DNA of 64,000 bases from Allokutzneria sp. A3M-2-11 16 (GCF_024213555.1 NZ_JANAVO010000001.1:1426001-1490000); one strand, 5' to 3'; shown: positions 32,870 to 40,759, counted from the first letter of the stretch. Notes: generated by a model not told the origin, from the sequence alone. Numbers and translations: made by a program.

Positions 32870-34321
32870 TCAGGCGCGCGGTTCCCAAGCGCCGAGCAGG
32901 TCGGCCGCGGTCAGCACGAGGTCCACTTCGACTCCCGGCTTCGCTCCGGCAGGGCACACCGCCACCAGAGCGGCGGTCTCGGCCCCGGGGATCGCCGCTC
33001 GGTTCTCACGGAGAACAGCCGCGTCCGATCTAGTGAACGGCGCCCGCTCGCGCCACTTCACCGAACCGATCGCGGCGATGTCGCGCCCGTCAGCGTCCCT
33101 CGCGGCGACGATGTCGATCTCCGGGTTGTTGACCCGATTCCACCAGGAGCCGACCCGCACGGCATCGCCCAGCACCGGAAAGTCGGGCGCAAGCCGGAAA
33201 AGTGCCTCGTGCACAACAGGTTCGACCGCCTTGCCACGCCACGCGGACCAGTCACGACGAAGAATGGTCCTGGCGATGTCGGGGCGCCCGCGGGCGAGGT
33301 TGGCCAGCTGCGTCTCCACGAACCGGAACCAGAACCGCAGGTACGGGTCGTTGATCCGGTACCGGCGGAGCTTCGTCGACGGCTTCGTCCCGACCGGGTG
33401 TTCCAGACTGACCACCCGCTTCGCCTCGACCAGGATCTTCAACGAGCGGCTCGCCGCCGTCTCCGCAGCGCCTCCCTCGTCTCCGAGCCCGCCGACGACC
33501 TGGCTGAACGCCGCGACCCCGACCTCGACACCCCCGATGGCCGAGAGGACCCGTCGAGGCTGGGCTTCCGGCGGGAACTCCGCGTCCAGGGACAGCTGAG
33601 CCATCACCACCAGCTCAGACGCCTCGTCTTCCAGTTGCTCCTCGGCGAACCTCAGAGCGTCGGTGGCCTGCCCCGCCCGAGCGACCAGTCGCGGATAACC
33701 GCCAGTGATCAGGTAGTTGTCAAAGACATCGAGCGCATTCCGATCTTCCCCCAGTGCCTCCGCGCACTCCGCGGGATCGAACGGGTTCACGATCATGGTT
33801 CTCGTGCGGCCGAACAGCGGACGGTCGTGTTCGGTCATCCGCTCCATCATCGCCACGTCCGAGCCGACCAGCACGAACAGCACCGGGACCGACTCCAGCT
33901 GACGGTCCCACGCGTTCTGCAGCGTTCCTTCGAGAGTGGCGTCCGCCTCCACAGCCCACGGAAACTCGTCGAGCACCACAACGCTCGGCCGCGACCTGCA
34001 GGCCAACGCAATGCGGGACAGCGCCTCTGTCCAGCTCCGCGCGGGTTCGGCGAGCAGTGCTTCCGCATCGTCCAACGGACTCGTCGCGGTCCTGGAGTCA
34101 GCGGCGAGCGCTTCGAGCTGCTGACCCGTCGCGGCATTCTTGACGGCGGTGAAGTACAGGTACGGCAACCCGGACTTCTCCACGAAGTGCGTCAGCAGCC
34201 GGGACTTGCCGACTTGACGACGACCACGGACGGCCAGCAGCTGACCCCGGCCGCTCCGCTCGACCTCTGCCGCGGCCTTGTGCAAGGACGCGAGGTCCTG
34301 CGCCCGCCCATAGAAGCTCAC
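32870..34321 (-). CDS. AAA ATPase with DUF234 nuclease-like C-terminus
   Basis: A 483-aa protein of the archaeal-type ATPase/DUF234 group. It starts SFYGRAQDLASLHKA and has Walker A RGRRQVGKSRLL and Walker B SVVVLDEFPWAVEAD. A winged-helix middle (PSTKLRRYRINDPYLRFWFR) follows, then a PD-(D/E)xK-like tail, NNPEIDIVAARD and IAAIGSVKW. These genes are widespread, mobile and functionally obscure. The GTG at 34321 lies 6 nt after a TACGAT -10 box with TTGTAA -35. Confidence 0.9.
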   Translation of the reverse strand: MSFYGRAQDLASLHKAAAEVERSGRGQLLAVRGRRQVGKSRLLTHFVEKSGLPYLYFTAVKNAATGQQLEALAADSRTATSPLDDAEALLAEPARSWTEALSRIALACRSRPSVVVLDEFPWAVEADATLEGTLQNAWDRQLESVPVLFVLVGSDVAMMERMTEHDRPLFGRTRTMIVNPFDPAECAEALGEDRNALDVFDNYLITGGYPRLVARAGQATDALRFAEEQLEDEASELVVMAQLSLDAEFPPEAQPRRVLSAIGGVEVGVAAFSQVVGGLGDEGGAAETAASRSLKILVEAKRVVSLEHPVGTKPSTKLRRYRINDPYLRFWFRFVETQLANLARGRPDIARTILRRDWSAWRGKAVEPVVHEALFRLAPDFPVLGDAVRVGSWWNRVNNPEIDIVAARDADGRDIAAIGSVKWRERAPFTRSDAAVLRENRAAIPGAETAALVAVCPAGAKPGVEVDLVLTAADLLGAWEPRA

Positions 34322-34327
34322 TCAGCC

Positions 34328-34370
34328 ATCGTAAACGTACATCGATGTAAGTTACAACGATGTACGTTTA
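34328..34370 (-). promoter_or_regulatory. promoter and 13-bp inverted repeat before the AAA ATPase gene
   Basis: TAAACGTACATCG (34332-34344) is exactly mirrored at 34358-34370, and the 13-nt loop holds a smaller TGTAA-g-TTACA dyad. A minus-strand promoter, TTGTAA (34352-34357) and TACGAT (34328-34333), 18 bp apart, lies within it. The right arm also encodes the end of the HNH protein. It could be an operator or a site left by insertion. Confidence 0.65.
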
Positions 34371-35374
34371 TGGCCCGCTGGCGTCGCTCGCCGGCGGGTG
34401 AGTACAAGCTCTCGCAGCTCTGCCGGGGTCAGCCAGCGACTCCCGCGGTGGATCATCCGATGACAGTTCGAGCAGAGGACAACGAGGTCGCCCACCTTGC
34501 TCCGCACTTCTCCCGAAACGTGCAGCGGAACGGCGTGGTGGCATTCCGCGAACCTGGCCCCCCGCTCGCCGTAGACCTTCTCGAAGTCGAAGCCACAGAC
34601 CTCGCACTCCAAGCAGTTCTTCTCCTGCAGCACCAAGTTGATCTTCTTGTTCCGCAACGGCCGGTTGCGTTCACGCCTGAGGTGGCGCCGCAACAGCAAC
34701 CGTCCCTCAGCGACGCCATCGCCGTCTTCGTCATCGGGGAGATCGGGAAGTCCTTCGAACTCCCCGTTCTCCACACCGCGGACGATGCCGCGGGCGATCT
34801 CTTCCATCTCCCCAGGGCGCTCGAGGAAGTCCTGGAGCACCTCCCTGTCCAGCCTGTTGCCGTTGGTCGTTTTCCCTGGATAACCGGGGAGGCGGGTCTC
34901 AAGGTCAGCCGTCTTGCGCTTGACCCCATTGAGATTGCGGTACTTCGGCCCCCGCACCTCCGGCGGGTGCGCACCGAGGTTCTGCAGAGTCCGCGACAGC
35001 TCGGCCACACGGTCGTCGTTGGTACTCAGCGCTTTCCAGCCGTTCTCCTTCAGCAGGGCGCAGGCCAAGATGATCTCTTCGCGAGTCCAGGCGGGGCCTC
35101 GAACCTCCCGAACCGAGAACCCGAGATGCTCCAAGATCTGTGCTGCCAGCTCGTCGGAAACCGGCTCGGTGGCCTGAACTGGCGAACCTCCGGGCACGTG
35201 ACCGTAAGCAGCGCCCACGATGGTTGCCGCGTCGTATTCCTGGCCACCGCGCTTCAGCAGATACCAAAGGTTCTCGTGGTAGCCGTACCGCGCCAGGAAC
35301 GCCTCCTTGCCGAGGCGGTCGAACTCGTGGACTGCGGCAATGACGGCCTCAGCGGTGAGGTCAGGGGAGCCCAT
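34352..35374 (-). CDS. HNH endonuclease, restriction-like
   Basis: A 340-aa protein with an N-terminal helical part (EAVIAAVHEFDRLGKEAFLA) and a middle domain of restriction type (EEIILACALLKENGWKALST, then HPPEVRGPKYRNLNGVKRKT). The C-terminal HNH nuclease shows CEVCGFDFEKVYG, AECHHAVPL and LCSNCHRMIHRG, with four Cys for structural zinc. It resembles McrA-type modification-dependent nucleases. It lies directly downstream of the tRNA operon and upstream of the AAA ATPase, forming a small accessory island. Confidence 0.85.
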   Translation of the reverse strand: MGSPDLTAEAVIAAVHEFDRLGKEAFLARYGYHENLWYLLKRGGQEYDAATIVGAAYGHVPGGSPVQATEPVSDELAAQILEHLGFSVREVRGPAWTREEIILACALLKENGWKALSTNDDRVAELSRTLQNLGAHPPEVRGPKYRNLNGVKRKTADLETRLPGYPGKTTNGNRLDREVLQDFLERPGEMEEIARGIVRGVENGEFEGLPDLPDDEDGDGVAEGRLLLRRHLRRERNRPLRNKKINLVLQEKNCLECEVCGFDFEKVYGERGARFAECHHAVPLHVSGEVRSKVGDLVVLCSNCHRMIHRGSRWLTPAELRELVLTRRRATPAGHKRTSL

Positions 35375-35439
35375 AGCGAACAGACTATTTGCTTGAGCAA
35401 CGCCGAAGAAGCCCGGCAGTCTGAGCTTCGCGCAGAACG

Positions 35440-35475
35440 AGAGAAGCCCCAGCCGGTGTGGGCTGGGGCTTCTCT
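35440..35475 (-). terminator. terminator of the tRNA operon
   Basis: AGAGAAGCCCCAGCC (35440-35454) and its exact complement (35461-35475) form a 15-bp stem with 6-nt loop, 14 nt beyond tRNA-Phe. Confidence 0.8.
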
Positions 35476-35489
35476 TAGCTCGTGTGTTG

Positions 35490-35563
35490 TGGCCAGGGGC
35501 GGGGTCGAACCGCCGACCTACCGCTTTTCAGGCGGTCGCTCGTACCAACTGAGCTACCTGGCC
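35490..35563 (-). tRNA. tRNA-Phe (GAA)
   Basis: A 74-nt cloverleaf on the minus strand: acceptor GGCCAGG/CCTGGCC with A73, anticodon stem ACCGC/GCGGT with loop CTGAAAA (anticodon GAA), T arm GGCGG-TTCGACC-CCGCC. No CCA is encoded. Last gene of the Glu-Asp-Phe operon. Confidence 0.97.
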
Positions 35564-35589
35564 TTGCTCCCAGCGAACTGGGAGCTTGG

Positions 35590-35663
35590 CGACCCCGACG
35601 GGACTCGAACCCGCGACCTTCGCCGTGACAGGGCGACGCGCTAACCAACTGCGCCACGGGGCC
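35590..35663 (-). tRNA. tRNA-Asp (GTC)
   Basis: 74 nt: acceptor GGCCCCG/CGGGGTC with G73 and CCA encoded next (35587-35589), anticodon stem TCGCC/GGCGA with loop CTGTCAC (anticodon GTC). D loop AGTTGGTTA and T loop TTCGAGT are standard. Confidence 0.97.
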
Positions 35664-35692
35664 TCGTGGCATTTCTTACTACTGTAGTGCAG

Positions 35693-35765
35693 TGCCCCCA
35701 ACGGGATTCGAACCCGCGCTGCCGCCTTGAAAGGGCGGAGTCCTAGGCCGCTAGACGATGGGGAC
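35693..35765 (-). tRNA. tRNA-Glu (TTC)
   Basis: 73 nt: acceptor GTCCCCA/TGGGGGC (one G-T) with A73, anticodon loop CTTTCAA in stem CCGCC/GGCGG (anticodon TTC), T loop TTCGAAT. First gene of the tRNA operon. Confidence 0.97.
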
Positions 35766-35824
35766 CAGGCCGGTTCGGTGACCAACCCGACCTTGCCTCC
35801 CTGTTGTCCGTTGGGAGTACCGAA

Positions 35825-35854
35825 AGCATAGGGCAGAGCGTCCAGCAAATACAA
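35825..35854 (-). promoter_or_regulatory. tRNA operon promoter
   Basis: TTGTAT (35849-35854) and TATGCT (35825-35830) on the minus strand are 18 bp apart, about 60 nt upstream of tRNA-Glu. The AT-rich start region fits a strong housekeeping promoter. Confidence 0.6.
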
Positions 35855-35917
35855 AACGGGGGTCCTCAAACGGCCTGACCTGCGAAAACTGCTTGCCGGA
35901 GGCGGGAGACTGGGGGC

Positions 35918-36718
35918 ATGCGGGAGTTCCCTCTGCGCGGCAGGGCCGCGTTGGTGACCGGGGTCAGCAGGCGGGCCGGGATCGCGTTTGCCGTGGCAGA
36001 GCGACTGGCGGGATTGGGGGCGGACGTGCTCGCCCAGTCGTGGGAACCGCACGACGCCGAGCAGCCGTGGGGCGCTGATCCGCTTGGTGTGATCTACGTC
36101 ATCGAGGAACTGCGGCGGCGGCTGCCCGGGGGAGCGGGGCGGATCGAGCACGTGGCGGCGGACTTCGCGGAGCCGGAAGCGCCCGCGGCGGTGGTGGACG
36201 CGACGGTGGCGGCCTTCGGCGCGATCGACGTCGTGGTGGCGGCGCACGCGCGCAGCAGCGGGCAGGGCCTGGCGGAGCTGACGGCGGCGGAGCTGGACCT
36301 GACCTACGCGGTGAACGTGCGCGGGTCGATGTTGCTCGCGCAGCGCTTCGACGCGGTGCGCGACCACTCCAGGCCGGGTGGGCGGATCGTGCTGTTCACC
36401 TCGGGCCAGCACTACGGCGCGATGCCCGGCGAGCTGCCGTACGTGGCCTCGAAGGGGGCGTTGCAGCAGGTGACCGCGAGCCTGGCCGGATCGCTCGCCG
36501 CGAAAGGGGTGACGGTGAACTGCGTGAACCCGGGGCCGGTGGACACGGGGTACGCCGACGAGGAACTACGGGAGCACGTGGTCAGGCGAATGCCAATGGG
36601 ACGGTGGGGGCGGCCCGAGGACACCGCGGACCTCATCGGCTGGCTGGTGTCGGACGGCGGCGCGTGGATCACCGGGCAGACCCTCGTCAGTGACGGCGGC
36701 TGGGGTCTCCGGATCTGA
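35918..36718 (+). CDS. SDR family oxidoreductase
   Basis: A 266-aa short-chain dehydrogenase with a variant nucleotide motif TGVSRRAGIAFAVAERLAG, the NAG-equivalent VVAAHARSS, active-site Ser in FTSGQHYG, Tyr/Lys in YVASKGALQQ, and VNCVNPGPVDTGY. It is close to FabG-like reductases; the substrate is unknown. The Arg pair after the motif suggests NADP(H). It is transcribed divergently from the tRNA operon. Confidence 0.9.
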   Translation: MREFPLRGRAALVTGVSRRAGIAFAVAERLAGLGADVLAQSWEPHDAEQPWGADPLGVIYVIEELRRRLPGGAGRIEHVAADFAEPEAPAAVVDATVAAFGAIDVVVAAHARSSGQGLAELTAAELDLTYAVNVRGSMLLAQRFDAVRDHSRPGGRIVLFTSGQHYGAMPGELPYVASKGALQQVTASLAGSLAAKGVTVNCVNPGPVDTGYADEELREHVVRRMPMGRWGRPEDTADLIGWLVSDGGAWITGQTLVSDGGWGLRI

Positions 36719-36739
36719 CGGGTGAACGGCGAACACGGG

Positions 36740-37035
36740 AAGTAATGTCGCCGATGCGCTCGGCAGGCAATCGCTACCGATTTGGCCTATTGCGGTCACG
36801 AATTGCAACCGAGCGATGACAATTGCCTGCGATTGCCGCGAAACCTGCACACCGGTATCTTTTGGGAAAAGCCCCGAAAGACGCAAACGATCAACCGGGT
36901 CTATGGGTGGAGCAGATGCGCCCGGGGGGTGCGCGTCTCGGGGGAGCCGCACCATGCGGGACGAGTGACACGGGAGCGTCCCGCGAAGAAGGAGTGAGGT
37001 GGGGCGCGCAGGCCCAAGCCGCCGCCCCACCTCAC
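36740..37035. ncRNA. candidate structured RNA in an intergenic region
   Basis: The 353-bp gap 36719-37071 has no ORF with normal codon bias and is locally AT-richer. It holds a chain of stems: CCGGG...CCCGG (about 36895-36933), GGTGCG/CGCACC (36936-36961), GCGGGACG/CGTCCCGC (36957-36984 region), and a final 13-bp hairpin GTGAGGTGGGGCG (36994-37006) with its complement (37023-37035). Upstream, GAAAGACGCAAACGATC and ACCGGGTCTA recall parts of the c-di-GMP-I riboswitch core, but the match is incomplete. The last hairpin could instead terminate the minus-strand gene at 37072. Strand is uncertain; plus is favoured. Confidence 0.4.
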
Positions 37036-37071
37036 TTCCTCACAGGTCATCCGGATCGTCCCTAGCCCAGG

Positions 37072-37311
37072 TCAGCGCTGAACCGGCGGCACACCATCCT
37101 CTCCGGGCACCAGCCCGAGCATGTCCAGCAGGGTCCGGCAGTCCTCCGCTCCTAAAGCGCCGCGGGCGACCGCGAGGCTGGCCCTGTGCACCTGCTCGTC
37201 CGAGATCCGTGAGGGGTCGCCATTGCGCGGCATGGGCACTCCGCCCGCCTGCCTGCCGACCGACTCACCCTGTTCCCACAAGAACTTTTTGACTTCGAGT
37301 GACCCGTACAT
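37072..37311 (-). CDS. small conserved actinobacterial protein of unknown function
   Basis: A 79-aa hydrophilic protein, MYGSLEVKKFLWEQGESVG then a helical C-terminal part (SDEQVHRASLAVARGALGAE, DCRTLLDMLGL). No domain was recognised. The ATG at 37311 is preceded by GGAGG, 4 nt upstream. The normal codon bias and clear ribosome site make it a real gene. Confidence 0.65.
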   Translation of the reverse strand: MYGSLEVKKFLWEQGESVGRQAGGVPMPRNGDPSRISDEQVHRASLAVARGALGAEDCRTLLDMLGLVPGEDGVPPVQR

Positions 37312-37447
37312 CGCGCCTCCCCGACTTGGGCTTCCGGCGCAGGTTATCTACCGCTAGAACCGACCGCAGCCCCCCGCAGAGTGATTCAGTCAAAACCCTG
37401 GGTAACCATACGATCGTCGCGCGGTTTCGATTCAGTGACCGCGCCCC

Positions 37448-37461
37448 GGACTAGGGAGTCC
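37448..37461. promoter_or_regulatory. possible copper-responsive operator
   Basis: GGACT-AGGG-AGTCC is a 5-bp dyad about 55 nt before the copper chaperone start, containing a TAGGGA that could be its -10 box. A role for a CsoR or CopY-like repressor is inferred from position only. Confidence 0.35.
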
Positions 37462-37515
37462 ACGCGGGCCGCGCGAGACTGGGAAGCCAGGTCGAGCACA
37501 CCCCAGGAGTGAGCC

Positions 37516-37746
37516 GTGAGCGTGAGCACCACCACCACGACCCAGCAGTACGTGGTCACCGGCATGACGTGCGGACACTGCGTCGCCTCGGTCACCGAGG
37601 AGCTGTCCGAGGTCCCCGGCGTGACCGCCGTCGAGGTCGAGCTGAGCTCCGGCACGGTCACCGTGACCAGCACCCGTCCGGTGGACGCCGACGAGGTCGC
37701 GGCCGCGGTCACCGAGGCCGGATACGCGGTCGCGAGCGGTTCGTGA
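37516..37746 (+). CDS. HMA-domain copper chaperone, CopZ-like
   Basis: A 76-aa heavy-metal-associated domain: YVVTGMTCGHCVASVTEELS, metal-binding Cys19 and Cys22, then VEVELSSGTVTVTSTRPVDA. It carries Cu(I) in the cytoplasm, normally to a copper ATPase, but no copA or csoR is in the window. The GTG at 37516 follows AGGAG. It overlaps the next small gene (GTGA). Confidence 0.92.
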   Translation: MSVSTTTTTQQYVVTGMTCGHCVASVTEELSEVPGVTAVEVELSSGTVTVTSTRPVDADEVAAAVTEAGYAVASGS

Positions 37747-37889
37747 CGAACCGGGCGAATCCGGCGCTGGTGTTCGCCGCGCTCGCGGTGGCGCTGCTGG
37801 CCGTCGTGGGCGCGGGACTGGCGCTGGGGACCGTCGACACCCAGCCCTCGAAGGCCGAGACGCATGCGGGCCAGCCCGACCGGAAGTGA
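37743..37889 (+). CDS. 48-aa single-span membrane peptide coupled to CopZ
   Basis: VTNRANPALVFAALAVALLA continues into a membrane helix ending near VGAGLALGTVD, then a short polar tail with HAGQPDRK. The GTG start overlaps the copZ stop by 4 nt, so coupling is near certain if it is translated. The function is unknown; a CopZ-docking or metal-handling role is a guess from context. Confidence 0.6.
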   Translation: MTNRANPALVFAALAVALLAVVGAGLALGTVDTQPSKAETHAGQPDRK

Positions 37890-37998
37890 TCTTGATTGGT
37901 TGATAAGCGCCGCTCAGCGGGGGTGATTCGAAAGAATTTGGCCAAAAAAGTTGAATTCTTCCCCTGTTGAGCGAAGCGTGCGCGTGCAACAATCGGCA

Positions 37999-38080
37999 GT
38001 GCTGACACCCCCCGGTCAGCGCCTGTGGAGATCCCCTCCGGCCCCCGCGTTCCTCCCCCTGGCGCGGGGGCCTCTCCACG
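37999..38080 (+). ncRNA. 6C RNA
   Basis: Two hairpins with C-rich loops, the mark of the actinobacterial 6C RNA. GCTGAC-ACCCCCCG-GTCAGC has six Cs in its loop. The second is a GGCCCCCGCG/CGCGGGGGCC stem (38040-38049 with 38063-38072) with loop TTCCTCCCCCTGG. It is flanked by an outer helix GTGGAGA (38025-38031) and TCTCCAC (38073-38079). A promoter-like TTGAGC (37967) and AACAAT (37988) precede it. In mycobacteria 6C acts in trans on G-rich mRNAs and affects growth. Confidence 0.75.
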
Positions 38081-38153
38081 GGTAGGGCAGGATGCCGTGC
38101 AGCGTCTGCCCGTGACACACGTCACGGACTACTCCGGCGCGCTATCCAACCGT

Positions 38154-38159
38154 TACCCT
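38154..38159 (+). promoter_or_regulatory. -10 box of the 101-aa gene, with upstream dyad
   Basis: TACCCT (38154-38159) ends 7 nt before the GTG at 38167. A dyad CGTGAC-acac-GTCACG (38111-38126) lies about 30 bp upstream and could be an operator. Confidence 0.45.
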
Positions 38160-38166
38160 CTCCGGC

Positions 38167-38472
38167 GTGCTTGGACGACTGAAATCATCGACTGGACGCC
38201 ATCGCCCGCCAGCGCGGCAGCAGGACGAGCTCGCTCCCGACAAGGAGATGGACTCCTACCTCGCCGCTCTGGCCCCTGAATCAGATGTCGAGACCACCGC
38301 CTCCGGGCGCCGCTTCGGCAACGCCCAGGTCCTCCAGCTGCGGTTGCAGCTGATGGCCAACGAGCAGCTCCGCGAACTCGCCGAGATGCGGCAGACCTCG
38401 CCGACCGCGCTGGCCCAGGAGTGGGTCATGCAGCGCCTCGAGTGGGAAGCCCGCCAGAACAACCTGGTGTGA
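38167..38472 (+). CDS. conserved hypothetical protein, possible ribbon-helix-helix type
   Basis: A 101-aa protein with a polar N-terminus and a helical C-terminal half: FGNAQVLQLRLQLMANEQLR, ELAEMRQTSPTALAQEWVMQ, RLEWEARQNN. The strand-helix-helix pattern recalls small DNA-binding antitoxin folds, but this is not certain. It follows the 6C RNA and has its own -10 box. No partner toxin is adjacent. Confidence 0.6.
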   Translation: MLGRLKSSTGRHRPPARQQDELAPDKEMDSYLAALAPESDVETTASGRRFGNAQVLQLRLQLMANEQLRELAEMRQTSPTALAQEWVMQRLEWEARQNNLV

Positions 38473-38505
38473 GCCGCACTCCCCACGCTCCTCCCGTGCA
38501 CGGAC

Positions 38506-39339
38506 TCAGATCGCGATCCGCGTGACGAAGTCGTCGAGCAGGCGCAGGCTCTCCTCGCGCCGGGTGTCGGGCAGGCTGAGCAGCAGCCGGTCCACCCCCG
38601 CCTCGGCGAAACCGTCGATGACCCGCTGATCGGGTCCGTGCACGTAGGCCGTGACGTGCGGCCTCGGTTTCCCCGCCGCTGCCGCGGCGCGGCGCAGCTC
38701 CGCCACCCGCCCGGCCACCTTGTCGGGACCGAAGGGCGACGGGGCGATCCAGCCTTCCGCGTGGTCGACGATCCGCTCGACCAGCGTCGGCCCCCAGCCA
38801 CCGAGCAGCACCGGTGGGTGCGGTGCGCGCACCGGCTTGGGCCAGGAGTACATCGGGCCGAAGTCCACGTGCTCGCCGTGGAACTCGGCGCGCTCCGCGG
38901 TCCAGATCTCCTTCATCGCGAGCACGCGCTCGCGCAGCACCCGCAGCCGCCTGTGCGGGTCGACGCCGTGGTTGGCGACCTCCGGGCGGTTCCAGCCCGC
39001 GCCGACCCCCAGCTCCACCCGGCCGCCGGAGAGGTGGTCCAGGCTGGCCACCTCCTTGGCCAGGATGATCGGGTCGCGCTGGACGAGCAGCGCGATCGCC
39101 GTGCCGAGCACCAGGCGCTCGGTCACCGCGGCGGCCGTTGAGAGGACCACCAGCGGGTCGAGTGAGCGGCAGTAGCGGCGCGGCACCGGACCCCCGCCGG
39201 GGTACGGCGAGTGGTCGAGGGGCATGTGGGTGTGCTCCGGCACGAAGAACGCGGAGAAGCCCCGCTCCTCCAGCGCCTTGGCCAGCTCGGCCGGGTGGAT
39301 GCCCTCATCGGTGATGAACGTGTAGGCGCCGAACTGCAC
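38506..39339 (-). CDS. LLM-class F420-dependent oxidoreductase
   Basis: A 277-aa luciferase-like monooxygenase fold of the TIGR03619-type: GFSAFFVPEHTHMPL, AAAVTERLVLGTAIALLVQR, LAKEVASLDHLSGGRVELGV then GAGWNRPEVANHGVDP. These signatures point to F420 rather than FMN. The substrate is unknown. The GTG at 39339 follows GGGAG. It lies just downstream of the LuxR regulator and may share its transcript. Confidence 0.9.
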   Translation of the reverse strand: MQFGAYTFITDEGIHPAELAKALEERGFSAFFVPEHTHMPLDHSPYPGGGPVPRRYCRSLDPLVVLSTAAAVTERLVLGTAIALLVQRDPIILAKEVASLDHLSGGRVELGVGAGWNRPEVANHGVDPHRRLRVLRERVLAMKEIWTAERAEFHGEHVDFGPMYSWPKPVRAPHPPVLLGGWGPTLVERIVDHAEGWIAPSPFGPDKVAGRVAELRRAAAAAGKPRPHVTAYVHGPDQRVIDGFAEAGVDRLLLSLPDTRREESLRLLDDFVTRIAI

Positions 39340-39358
39340 TGCGTGGTCTCCCCTGCGG

Positions 39359-40045
39359 TCAGCGGGGTGGGAGCACCCCGGCTTGGAAGGCTCGGGCCAC
39401 CGCGTGGGCGCGGTCCCTGGCCTCCAGTTTGCGCAGTATCCGGCGGATGTGGGTCTTCACGGTCTCCTCGGAGACGCCGAGCCGGTTGCCGATCCGCTTG
39501 GCGGTCATGCCCTCGGCGATCAGGCCGAGCACCTCCTGCTCGCGGCGCGAGAGCAGCGTGCCCGTGCGCTTGGCGTGACCGCTGTGCTTCAGCAGCGGGC
39601 TGATGCCGGGGTCGATGTAGAAGCCGTTCTCCAGCGCGGCGCTCAGCGCGCTCGGCAGGCGGCTCGGGGCGATCTCGCGGGGCAGGAACCCGCGTGCGCC
39701 CGCCTGCCGCGCCCGCTCGACCTCGCCGCCGCTGCGCGCGCTCTGCCGGAACAGCGTCACCACGACCAGCTCCGGGTGCAGCCCGCTGAGCAGGCGGCAC
39801 AGGTGCGCGCCAGGATCGGCGTCAGCGTCGACCAGCAGCACGTTGGGCTTGGCGGACTTGCAGAGGTTCACCGCGGCGGCGGCCGAGCTCGCGGCGCCGA
39901 CCCACTCGGTGCGCGGGTCCCGGCGCAGCACCGCGGCGACGCCCTGCTGGTAGAGCGGGACGGAGTCCACGTGCGCCACGCGCGCGAGCTGCACCGGGGT
40001 CGCCCTGGCGGCGGGCACCTTGGCCCTGAGCGTCACCTGTTCCAC
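39359..40045 (-). CDS. LuxR-family response-regulator-like protein
   Basis: A 228-aa protein with a receiver-like N-terminus whose phospho-acceptor segment is PNVLLVDADADPG (Asp present, but the acidic pocket HVDSVPL is weak), and a C-terminal LuxR HTH (LLSRREQEVLGLIAEGMTAK, then ETVKTHIRRILRKL). No histidine kinase is adjacent, so it may be an orphan or phosphorylation-independent regulator. The GTG at 40045 follows AGGGG. Confidence 0.85.
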   Translation of the reverse strand: MEQVTLRAKVPAARATPVQLARVAHVDSVPLYQQGVAAVLRRDPRTEWVGAASSAAAAVNLCKSAKPNVLLVDADADPGAHLCRLLSGLHPELVVVTLFRQSARSGGEVERARQAGARGFLPREIAPSRLPSALSAALENGFYIDPGISPLLKHSGHAKRTGTLLSRREQEVLGLIAEGMTAKRIGNRLGVSEETVKTHIRRILRKLEARDRAHAVARAFQAGVLPPR

Positions 40046-40166
40046 TGCGTTCCCCTCTCGCCGCCCGGACCTCTCAGGAGGTAAGAGCGCGCTGACGGGG
40101 ACTCATCACGCGAAAACGGGGCAGTTCTTGGGTGAGCTATCGCCCGAAAGGGGTGAGGGCGGTGGC

Positions 40167-40655
40167 TCAGTGCTCGGGTCGGTCGGTCGAACGCGGGCCG
40201 CGCGGGGCCAGGTTGCCGACCTCCAGCCGGGACTTGGCCGCGACGACCTGGGCCGCGAAGCAGACCCGGTAGACCAGCAGGTGGCCGGGATGCGTGGCGT
40301 GGTCGTCGCGGGAGAGGTAGTGCCTGCAGGCGGCGCGGTCCTGCTTGACCGTCAGGCCGGCCTTGCGGGCGAGCTTCGCGGCGATCTTGGACTGGCCGTA
40401 GGGCAGCAGCTTCTTGGCCGCGGGTTCCGGCTGGCCGACCACGACGGCCTCGTAGGTGGCCTTGGTGATCGCCATGTTCTCCGACTCGCGGAACAGCCAG
40501 CAGCCGCCGATCACCACCGCGACCACGACCAGCAGGACCGCGCCGGCAACGATGTTGAGCACCGTCTTGGTGCGCCTGCTCATCCGCTTGCGGCCACCGG
40601 CCGCGGGGAGGTCCACGTCGGATAACGACGGTAAGTGGTCTTCGGTCGAGGCCAT
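40167..40655 (-). CDS. single-span membrane protein of unknown function
   Basis: A 162-aa protein: an acidic N-terminus, a basic stop (GGRKRMSRRTK), one membrane helix (IVAGAVLLVVVAVVIGGCWL) and an extracellular domain of about 100 residues with two Cys (DRAACRHYL and VYRVCFAAQ) that could pair. No known family was recognised. It is transcribed alone. Confidence 0.65.
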   Translation of the reverse strand: MASTEDHLPSLSDVDLPAAGGRKRMSRRTKTVLNIVAGAVLLVVVAVVIGGCWLFRESENMAITKATYEAVVVGQPEPAAKKLLPYGQSKIAAKLARKAGLTVKQDRAACRHYLSRDDHATHPGHLLVYRVCFAAQVVAAKSRLEVGNLAPRGPRSTDRPEH

Positions 40656-40759
40656 CCGTGAGTCCCGCTTCGTTGGGCCTGGAGCGGGGACCGCGCCAGG
40701 AGGTTCGAAGGATATTCAGGCGCGGCACCGCTTGGACAGCGATTGGCGATGTTCGGTGC

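Noticed and set aside
36782-36997. 71-codon frame from a TTG in the structured region
   Set aside because: Codon third positions are not GC-biased in the first half and RNA stems cover the second half; a structured RNA explains it better.
36740-37035. ydaO c-di-AMP riboswitch, SRP RNA, RNase P RNA or tmRNA
   Set aside because: Their conserved core sequences are absent.
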